From Streptomyces adustus (GTDB lineage: Bacteria > Actinomycetota > Actinomycetes > Streptomycetales > Streptomycetaceae), in assembly GCF_009377175.1 (NCBI RefSeq), contig NZ_VJZD01000035.1:1-53103 (forward strand): a DNA stretch of 53,103 bases, read 5' to 3'. Position 1 is the stretch's first letter. The number at the start of each line of letters is the position of its first letter. Below are positions 47,488 to 53,103 of the stretch, in pieces. The notes beneath the pieces are model-generated. The model searched no databases and was not told the origin of the DNA. It was given only the letters and a program-made list of their open reading frames with translations. The translations under genes were made by a program, and so were the position numbers.

Positions 47488-47518
47488 GGACCCTGACCGA
47501 TTTACCTGGTCAGGGTCC
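47488..47518 (+). terminator. terminator after the two-helix protein
   Basis: A perfect 11-bp stem (ggaccctgacc and complement) with a nine-base loop, followed by gtttc. It lies nine bases from the 3' end of the tRNA-Ser fragment. Confidence 0.8.
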
Positions 47519-47526
47519 GTTTCTGC

Positions 47527-47587
47527 TGGCGGTGGGTGGGGGATTTGAACCCACGGTGACTCGCGCCACGACGGTTTTCAAGACCGT
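47527..47587 (-). pseudogene. 3' fragment of a tRNA-Ser(UGA)
   Basis: Minus strand: anticodon stem ACGGT/ACCGT with loop CTTGAAA (anticodon TGA), a long variable arm (GTG...CAC), a T-loop GTTCAAATC and an end reading ACC-G-CCA. Upstream of the anticodon stem the D-arm lacks the GG of a true D-loop, and the acceptor stem would have two mismatches of seven, with another in the T-stem. I read it as a tRNA 3' half, the form in which integrated elements carry their att site. Confidence 0.65.
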
Positions 47588-47826
47588 GCGCCGGACACGG
47601 CTTGCCGGCGCAGTCCCCACGCCCTGAACCGGCCACTCACGAAGATGCCGACGCTGACGGACAGCGCAATCAGCACGATGGAGGCGCCACCCTCCACCGT
47701 GACGTGGCGACCCCGGGCTACCGTGGCCCCGAGAAAGGCCACGAGCGCAGTGAAGGTCGCGGCGGCTACGGCAAGGAAGGTCGCCATTTCAGCCCACCAC
47801 ATCGCCTGCGTCGGTCGAGTCGTCAT
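47578..47826 (-). CDS. small membrane protein overlapping the tRNA-Ser fragment
   Basis: 82 residues from an ATG with GAGG twelve bases upstream. Two membrane segments (EMATFLAVAAATFTALVAFLGATVA and ASIVLIALSVSVGIFVSG) and a basic tail. Its last residues and stop codon lie inside the tRNA-Ser-like sequence, so the C-terminus was probably created when the tRNA fragment arrived. Coding is plausible but not certain. Confidence 0.5.
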   Translation of the reverse strand: MTTRPTQAMWWAEMATFLAVAAATFTALVAFLGATVARGRHVTVEGGASIVLIALSVSVGIFVSGRFRAWGLRRQAVSGARS

Positions 47827-47969
47827 GGCGTAGTTGTACCTCACGCTCGCCCGCCGTAGCGCAGCAAGGTCCAGCAACCAGACCCAGCAGGCCCCAGGGA
47901 CCGTCTCACCCAATAGTTCGCATCGAGAGGGCTAAGGCTCAACCGGCCGCATGATCAAGCTCACGGCAC

Positions 47970-47988
47970 GTGCCACGACCGTGCCAGA
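47970..47988. promoter_or_regulatory. arm-type integrase sites, internal pair
   Basis: GTGCCACG and GTGCCAGA with the same 11-bp period and the same strand as the two end pairs. It lies inside the element, between the backbone remains and the cargo. Confidence 0.6.
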
Positions 47989-48201
47989 AACCTCGCTCCT
48001 AACTCGGTGATCCAGGCTTCCAAACTAGTGCTCCAAGCCCCAGGCAGCGGCGCTTGACTCCAGGTCAAAGTCGCTACACCGACCGCGTGGGCGACCCAGC
48101 CGGTGTCCGTACCTGTCGCTAGCATCGCGGCAGTCTCTGGGAGGAAGCGATCGCAGACCCTCGAAAGCGTGGAGTGCAGCTCGCTCTGAGCCTGACATGA
48201 A

Positions 48202-48237
48202 GGTGGGGGCCGGACGGTCTCCCGTCCGGCCCCCACC
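48202..48237 (-). terminator. strong hairpin after the beta-helix/PKD gene
   Basis: A perfect 16-bp stem (ggtgggggccggacgg and complement) with loop tctc, about 70 bases beyond the stop. Confidence 0.85.
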
Positions 48238-48309
48238 CTGCGTTCTCGTTCGGGCAGCCCAGTCAGACTTCACGTCGTTCCGGTGCCGGCAGAGCCGGGA
48301 TTGCCTCGC

Positions 48310-50664
48310 TTACTTCCTGACGGTGAAGTACTGCCAGGAGCTCCAGGTGTTGAGGTTGGTGTTGTCCTTGGTGCTGTGGGCGTATTCGGCGGCCATCCGG
48401 TATTTGCCGTTGATCGCGCCGCTGGTGAGGGTCAGCTTCAGGTATCCGGTGCTTGTGGAGCTCAGGGTGTGGCAGGAGGAGGTGGACTGGGTGTGCCAGG
48501 CGCCGCTGTAGTACTTCTGCAGCCGGAAGATCAGGCACTGGCCGGCCTTGTTGGGCGTGACCGCGGCGTTGAACTGGGCCTTCGCGGTGTGGTGGTAGAC
48601 GCGGTAGCGGGTGCTGCCGTAGTAGGTGCTGGTGTAGTAGCCCGACTGCGACTCCGCCACCCCCGCATAGCCGTAGGCGGTCCTGGACGCCGTCGCTGGG
48701 GTGTACTCGAGGTCGCCGGAGAAGGCGGTGGTGAAGACGGTGTTCCGGGTGACCTTGTACGAGGCCACCAGGTTGCCGTGGCTGTCCACCGTGCCCGTCT
48801 TGACCAGCGTCTTCGTACCGCCGTACGGCTGAGCGTAGATCGAGACGGTGCGGTTGCTGTACGTCGGGCCGAGGTGCGCAGTGACCGTCGCCGTCGCGCC
48901 GTACGCATACGAGGAGGCCTTGGTGGTCAGCGACAGGGCCGTGCTGAAGCGGATCGTCGGAACGGTCATCGAGGTGGTCGTGGACGCGGTGTTGCCGGCC
49001 CAGTCCGTCTCGGTGAGCCTGACCGTGTAGGTGCCGGGCTTGGCATAGGTGTGGGTGTCCGTGGTGGCGGTGCCCTCGTCGACGGGCGCGCTGCCGTCAC
49101 CGAAGTCGATCTTGCGGTTGGTGATGGCCCACGCATCGGTCGAGGCGGAGGTGTCCGCCGTAACGGTCAGCCAGCCGATGGCAGAAGGAGGTGTGGTCAG
49201 CTTCAGCGCCGGTACCAACGGGGCGGGCTCGTTGACCAAGACGTAACCGATCCGGGGCACTAGCGTCCGGGCGGCGGTCGTGGCAATCACGCTCACCGTG
49301 TAGTAGCTGCCGTTGGCAGGCCGCGCGGTGTAGGTGTGCTGTGCGCTCGGCGTAGTGGTGACCACCGGTGCGCTGCCGTCACCGAAGTCAAAGGTGTAGG
49401 ACTCCACCGGCGTGGACCACGGGTTCAGCTCCACGGCGGTCACCGTGACCGGCAGCGGGTACGGCCCCTGATCCGGGGTGACCGTGACCGAGCTGATGTT
49501 GTACGGGTCCTGGAACTCGCCGGCGCCGCGATCCCGGAAAGTGACGCTTCCCGCCCCCGTGTCCGCCAGGAGCGGGTCGTCGACAGAGGTGTATCCGTAC
49601 AGGTCGGTGGGCAACTCGCCGGGAGCGTCGGCATCAGCCGAGTCACGGGCCGGACTACTGTCCGACGACAAGTCTGGCTGCGCCACGAGGTCGTGGCCGC
49701 CTTGGCCGGTCGCCGCCAGCAGCGATTCAGGGTCGGCGTACGAGGCTCCGGCCCAGTCGTACGGTGCGGCGCCGGACCCCGGCGGCTGGATCAGGTTGTA
49801 GTCACCGATGGTCCGCGGAGCCGAGTCCGACGAAATCGAGATCTTCGCGTGTGCTGCGGGGGCCGACGCACACTGTTTGTCGTCGCCGATGCCATCCGCC
49901 AGGATGTTGTTCTCGAGGGTGGAACCTGTCGAGGCGCCAACCAGTGCGATCTGGGGAGTGCAGTCGCCGGAGATGCTGTTGCTGGTCACCACAGTGCCCG
50001 GCGCGTCCATCGCAAGTACGGCGCTGCCCCCGTAGCCGCTGAGCCAGTTGGTCGTGATCACCGTACCGGTGACGCCGGGCGCGACAAGGACCTCCTCCGC
50101 CGCGGAGCCGTACATCTGGTTGCGGCTGACCGTCACGTCACTGCTCTGACCGGTGATCCTGATGCCGGGGATTCGACTCCCGGTGCCCAGGATGTTGACA
50201 CTGGGGACCCGGTTCTGGTCGATCGTGATGCGGCTCGAATCGGTGACGACTACGTTCTCGGCACTGCTGGAGATGGAGAAGCCGTGGATGACAACGTCGT
50301 GTGCTCCTGAGACCGTAAACGCGTGAGGGTCGCCATAGACGAACGCCGCCCCCCTCTTGGCCGCAGTAAAGGTGATCGGCGCATCCGGGGTACCCGACCG
50401 TGTGATGTCCACCTCGCCCTTGTACGTACCGCCCGTGACCTCGACGGTCTGTCCCGGCTGTACGGCCGCCGCGGCGGTCTGCAGAGTGCAGTAGGGCTGA
50501 TCCTGGGTGCCAGACCCGGCGTCTGAGCAGTTGGCCCGAGTTGCGTTGTTCACGTAAAGGGTGTCCGGGGCCGCGACGGCGGGCTGCACGCACACGGCCG
50601 TCCCACCGGCCAGGGCAATGACAGTGAAGGCCGCCAATGGCCGTATTCGCACGAAGAACTCCAA
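48310..50664 (-). CDS. secreted beta-helix / PKD-domain surface protein
   Basis: 784 residues, cargo of the element. A Sec signal peptide (FVRIRPLAAFTVIALAGGTAV, cleavage near AVA) is followed by a right-handed beta-helix (about 35-390) with DUF1565-like opening LYVNNATRANCSDAGSGT and rungs such as VVIHGFSISSSAENVVVTDSSRITIDQN. Two PKD-type modules follow, each with FGDGSAP (YTFDFGDGSAP, RKIDFGDGSAP), then Ig-like strands and a C-terminal Tyr/Ser-rich beta domain. No catalytic residues or LPXTG anchor are visible. Binding to polysaccharide or cell surface is likely by analogy. Codon use is less GC-biased than in the neighbours, fitting recent transfer. Confidence 0.85.
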   Translation of the reverse strand: MEFFVRIRPLAAFTVIALAGGTAVCVQPAVAAPDTLYVNNATRANCSDAGSGTQDQPYCTLQTAAAAVQPGQTVEVTGGTYKGEVDITRSGTPDAPITFTAAKRGAAFVYGDPHAFTVSGAHDVVIHGFSISSSAENVVVTDSSRITIDQNRVPSVNILGTGSRIPGIRITGQSSDVTVSRNQMYGSAAEEVLVAPGVTGTVITTNWLSGYGGSAVLAMDAPGTVVTSNSISGDCTPQIALVGASTGSTLENNILADGIGDDKQCASAPAAHAKISISSDSAPRTIGDYNLIQPPGSGAAPYDWAGASYADPESLLAATGQGGHDLVAQPDLSSDSSPARDSADADAPGELPTDLYGYTSVDDPLLADTGAGSVTFRDRGAGEFQDPYNISSVTVTPDQGPYPLPVTVTAVELNPWSTPVESYTFDFGDGSAPVVTTTPSAQHTYTARPANGSYYTVSVIATTAARTLVPRIGYVLVNEPAPLVPALKLTTPPSAIGWLTVTADTSASTDAWAITNRKIDFGDGSAPVDEGTATTDTHTYAKPGTYTVRLTETDWAGNTASTTTSMTVPTIRFSTALSLTTKASSYAYGATATVTAHLGPTYSNRTVSIYAQPYGGTKTLVKTGTVDSHGNLVASYKVTRNTVFTTAFSGDLEYTPATASRTAYGYAGVAESQSGYYTSTYYGSTRYRVYHHTAKAQFNAAVTPNKAGQCLIFRLQKYYSGAWHTQSTSSCHTLSSTSTGYLKLTLTSGAINGKYRMAAEYAHSTKDNTNLNTWSSWQYFTVRK

Positions 50665-50975
50665 AGCGCAGCTTGATCATTACGGGTAGCCGGCACCCTA
50701 CGCCCACGCACCGCAGCGCCACCACAAGCGCAGCGCACTAATAACGGTCTTGTACGTGATTGACCGTTGAGCAGTGCGTGTCTGACTGCGTGACAACGCC
50801 GGCGGACACCGGCGGACGAGCACGGACGCCTGCGGACCATCGGCGCAGGTGAGGAGCACACCACCCCAGGGCGGCGCCCCCGTACAACTTGCTTCGGGAC
50901 GAAGAGGTCATCACGCATGTCTCGCTGTACCGTTCTCGTCGTCGCGGCCGGCCCGGGGTACGCGATGCTTGGGGT
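50665..50975. other. divergent promoter gap inside the element
   Basis: 311 bases between the beta-helix gene and the 96-residue gene. Somewhat AT-richer near 50680-50760, where the promoter of the beta-helix gene should be. No convincing gene. Confidence 0.5.
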
Positions 50976-51266
50976 ATGGCTCCTGAACCCAGCGCTGCTC
51001 CTTCGTTGACCACTCACCTGAGTGCAGTGACCGACGGAACCACCAGAGTTTTCACGTGGGAGGAAGGCGCACGCATCGAGGTCCGCAACCTGGGCAGCGA
51101 GATCGTCATCGAGGCAAACGCTGCTGGGTTGAAGACCCTGGCTGGCCACCTCTTCACGCTCGCCCAGGACGACGTACCGGACGGCGCTCATCTCCATCTG
51201 GAGGAGAACAACGGGCTCGAAGATGGCTCCGTAGGCCTGGTCTTGGAGCGGTGCGACGACGAATGA
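50976..51266 (+). CDS. small orphan protein at the right end of the element
   Basis: 96 residues, soluble and acidic. The order of elements is TRVFTWEEGARIEVRNLGSEIVIEANAAGLKTLAGHLFTLAQDDVPDGAHLHLEENNGL, then EDGSVGLVLER: a strand-helix-strand pattern I associate with small actinobacterial proteins sometimes labelled Imm32-like immunity proteins. That label is a weak recollection. No toxin gene is seen next to it. GGGG is close to the ATG but badly spaced, and the start could be leaderless or lie upstream. Confidence 0.7.
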   Translation: MAPEPSAAPSLTTHLSAVTDGTTRVFTWEEGARIEVRNLGSEIVIEANAAGLKTLAGHLFTLAQDDVPDGAHLHLEENNGLEDGSVGLVLERCDDE

Positions 51267-51269
51267 CTC

Positions 51270-51288
51270 GTGCCAGACGCGTGCCAGA
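51270..51288. promoter_or_regulatory. arm-type integrase sites, right pair
   Basis: GTGCCAGA twice with an 11-bp period, about 105 bases inside the right repeat, same strand and spacing as the left pair. Confidence 0.75.
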
Positions 51289-51393
51289 TCGTGCGGAGAA
51301 CCACGGGGAACAACGGGGAACCAATCGACCGTCTACCACGCGTCTGCGCTGCGCCGCCGCAGGTCAGGACCGTATCAAGCCCTGGACGCCCTG

Positions 51394-51440
51394 AGCTTCC
51401 CAAGCTGAGAGCGCGAGTTCGATTCTCGTCACCCGCTCCA
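51394..51440. repeat. right attachment repeat (att), 47 bp
   Basis: Exact copy of the tRNA-Gly 3' half. The upstream half of the tRNA is absent here, so this is only a junction. Similarity to the left side continues through the terminator to about 51493. Confidence 0.95.
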
Positions 51441-51561
51441 TAGAGAAGGCCCAGGTCATCGACCCGGGCCTTTTTGCTGTCCGTCGTGATCAGTACAACC
51501 TTCGTCCTACCGCACGAGTCTCTCCGCTGTACGTCTTGCATTCACAGCGCGAAAGGTTCCT

Positions 51562-52992
51562 GTGCGCCAGAAGAGTCTCCTCGCAGCCCGAACCGGTGGT
51601 GCGATGTCCGCCGTCGTCCTCGGCAGCCTGCTGGCCGCTGCTCCGCAGGCGGCAGCCGCCGACGTCACCTGCTCGGCCAACGTCTACAAGCGGACGTTCT
51701 ACAAGAACACCTCGTTCTCCGGTTCCCCGGTGAGGACCGACTGCGACAGCGCCATCAGCGAAAGCTGGTCGGGCCGCCCGGCTTCCGGCGTGCCGTCCGA
51801 CAACTTCGCCGTCCGCTGGTCGGTGACCCGCGACTTCGGCTCCGGCGGCCCCTTCACGTTCGCCGCCTCCGCCACCGACGGCGTCCGCGTCTACCTGGAC
51901 GGCGCCCGCAAGATCGACCTGTGGAAGAACACCGGGAACACCGCCCGCGCCAAGAGCGTCAACCTCACCGTCCCCTCCGGTAAGCACACCCTCCGCGTCG
52001 ACTACGTGAACTGGACCGGCGCCGCCAAGGTCAAGTACACGTACACGCCCCGGACCTCGGCCGCGTACGACAGGACGAAGCCACTCGCTCCCACCGGTGT
52101 GAGGACCTCCTACAACACCACGACCCGCAGGACGACCATCTCCTGGTCCGCCAACAAGGAGATGGACCTGGCGAGTTACTCCCTCTACCGGCGGCCCGTC
52201 GACTCCGGCACCTGGACGGCGGTCACGACGACCACCGCCCGCAGCCACACCGACCCCCTGGTGAACCCCGACGACCGCACGCCCTACTACTACGAGGTCC
52301 GGGCCAAGGACAAGGCGGGCAACACCTCGTCGGGAAGCACGGACACCATCGTCCGTCCCCTGCCCGTCGTCACCTCCCTGACCGGCACCTACGACAAGGC
52401 GACCGGCAAGGTCACCCTGAAGTGGCCACTCAACACCGAGCCGCAGTTCGACCACTACACGGTCCTGAGCAACGACCTGGTGAACGGCTCCTACGTCTGG
52501 GTCCCGCTCGGCACCACCAAGGGCAACACCTGGACCACCGGCCCCGTCACCGCGGACGGTGAGACCCGCCACTACCGCGTCCTCGTCACCAACGACGGCG
52601 GCACCACCACCTACAACCCCGCCTGGCTCCAGCCCGCCGCGCTCAATGAGCTCTGGCTCGAAATCCCCGACGGCATCGCCCCCGCCTACGCCCCCGACCT
52701 GACTCTGGGCTCCTGCGCGAGCGGCATCCAGGCGACTGTCAGCGACAGCACGCCTGCTCCGATCCGCGACTTCACCGGCTTCGAGATCGAGCGCGGCGAG
52801 GCGGGGACGGACACCTGGTCGGTCGTCCTGCACCAGGGATACAACCCGCGACTCGGCGTCGCCACGGCCACCGTCTGCGACCCGCTGCCGACCGACGGAC
52901 ACACGTACGAGTACCGGGCCCGTAGCTATGACGCGGCCGGCAACTACTCGCCGTACAGCGAGATCCGTGCCATGACCATGTCGGCCGGCTGA
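51562..52992 (+). CDS. secreted PA14 / fibronectin-III protein
   Basis: 476 residues, GTG start with GAAAGG six bases upstream. Signal peptide MRQKSLLAARTGGAMSAVVLGSLLAAAPQAAAA. A PA14-like domain (about 35-155: RRTFYKNTSF-like opening, DNFAVRWSVTRDFGSGGPFTFAASATDGVRVYLDG, HTLRVDYVNWTGAAKVKYTY) is followed by three fibronectin-III-like modules (YSLYRRPVDSGTW; YTVLSNDLVNGSY; FEIERGEAGTDTW). No enzyme domain, so it should bind carbohydrate or matrix outside the cell. It lies outside the element, immediately beyond the right att; the promoter region overlaps the right tRNA-terminator copy. Confidence 0.88.
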   Translation: MRQKSLLAARTGGAMSAVVLGSLLAAAPQAAAADVTCSANVYKRTFYKNTSFSGSPVRTDCDSAISESWSGRPASGVPSDNFAVRWSVTRDFGSGGPFTFAASATDGVRVYLDGARKIDLWKNTGNTARAKSVNLTVPSGKHTLRVDYVNWTGAAKVKYTYTPRTSAAYDRTKPLAPTGVRTSYNTTTRRTTISWSANKEMDLASYSLYRRPVDSGTWTAVTTTTARSHTDPLVNPDDRTPYYYEVRAKDKAGNTSSGSTDTIVRPLPVVTSLTGTYDKATGKVTLKWPLNTEPQFDHYTVLSNDLVNGSYVWVPLGTTKGNTWTTGPVTADGETRHYRVLVTNDGGTTTYNPAWLQPAALNELWLEIPDGIAPAYAPDLTLGSCASGIQATVSDSTPAPIRDFTGFEIERGEAGTDTWSVVLHQGYNPRLGVATATVCDPLPTDGHTYEYRARSYDAAGNYSPYSEIRAMTMSAG

Positions 52993-53030
52993 CGGCCCCC
53001 GGGACACTCGGCAGGGTTCCCGTCCTCGGT

Positions 53031-53048
53031 CCCGCCGGCTCTGGCGGG
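53031..53048. terminator. short hairpin after the PA14 gene
   Basis: cccgcc and ggcggg around a six-base loop, about 40 bases after the stop. It may end the PA14 transcript; a 6-bp stem without T-tract is weak evidence. Confidence 0.35.
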
Positions 53049-53103
53049 TGAGGCATGACAGCGAGGTGCCGAGCCTGTGGAGCTCCGATCGAGAGTGGCG
53101 GGC

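Larger units (their letters stand above)
47827..48309. other. gap holding arm-type sites and a terminator
   Basis: No gene is supported in these 483 bases. They hold one GTGCCAGA pair, a terminator for the secreted beta-helix protein, and no recognisable att core next to the pair. Confidence 0.6.
45110..51440. mobile_element. integrative element in tRNA-Gly(CCC), degenerate
   Basis: A 6.3-kb insertion bounded by 47-bp direct repeats from the 3' half of tRNA-Gly, with its integrase next to the intact tRNA and pairs of GTGCCAGA motifs near both ends. DUF2637 and a small hydrophobic frame suggest descent from an actinomycete integrative and conjugative element (pSAM2 type). No replication, FtsK-like transfer or excisionase gene is seen, so it is not self-transmissible. 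Cargo: a large secreted beta-helix/PKD protein and a 96-residue orphan. Confidence 0.9.

Noticed and set aside
47527..47613. Complete functional tRNA-Ser
   Set aside because: The acceptor stem would have at least two mismatches, the T-stem one, and the D-arm lacks the conserved GG. Only the 3' half is convincing.
47961..48236. 91-codon minus-strand reading frame
   Set aside because: It has no ribosome binding site, covers the arm-site pair and the terminator hairpin, and has no recognisable features.
50738..51197. Minus-strand frames opposite the 96-residue gene
   Set aside because: They are antisense to a frame with better codon pattern and are rich in Arg, Ser and Pro, with no ribosome binding site.

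Overview
The window looks like chromosomal DNA of a Streptomyces species. GC is very high, third codon positions are almost all G or C, GTG and TTG starts are common, many genes are coupled by 4- or 8-base overlaps, and the gene content is that of a Streptomyces core. From memory, the gene order (P450, two-component pair, kynurenine genes, fba, pyrE, clpB, hspR-dnaJ-grpE-dnaK, dcd) matches the S. coelicolor region around SCO3636 to SCO3671. That recollection was not checked by alignment.

Layout. 1-3.3 kb: a MarR/GbsR-type regulator divergent from an ABC exporter pair. 3.3-9.1 kb: cytochrome P450, NarL-type response regulator and kinase, membrane acyltransferase, and a secreted DUF1023 hydrolase. 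9.3-12.6 kb: tryptophan-to-anthranilate genes (formamidase-like hydrolase, kynureninase, tryptophan 2,3-dioxygenase). 12.7-20.8 kb: DUF3151, an MFS exporter, class II aldolase, pyrE, an aldose epimerase homologue, an anchored SRPBCC protein, a membrane spermidine-synthase-like protein and DUF2617. 21-26 kb: a Gly/His/Cys-tailed membrane protein, a secreted protein, an aminotransferase, a PIG-V-like glycosyltransferase and a YbjN protein.

26-40 kb holds the heat-shock regulon: clpB and the dnaK-grpE-dnaJ-hspR operon, each preceded by HAIR-type operators for HspR. Between them lies an unusual block: a short secreted peptide with repeated DTV(W/V) motifs, a Rieske-like protein that has lost its metal ligands, and two convergent paralogous LuxR-type regulators, followed by two lipoproteins. 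40-45 kb: a large membrane Fe-S oxidoreductase, a Yip1-family protein, a phosphoribosyltransferase, dcd and a mini zinc ribbon.

45.1-51.4 kb is a small integrated element in tRNA-Gly(CCC). It is bounded by a perfect 47-bp direct repeat (about 100 bp when looser similarity is included). It carries a tyrosine integrase and three pairs of GTGCCAGA sites with an 11-bp period. Its transfer region is decayed: a DUF2637 fragment lies head to head with another truncated gene, and there is a tRNA-Ser 3' fragment. Its cargo is a large secreted beta-helix/PKD protein and a 96-residue orphan. Just beyond the right end lies a secreted PA14/fibronectin-III protein.
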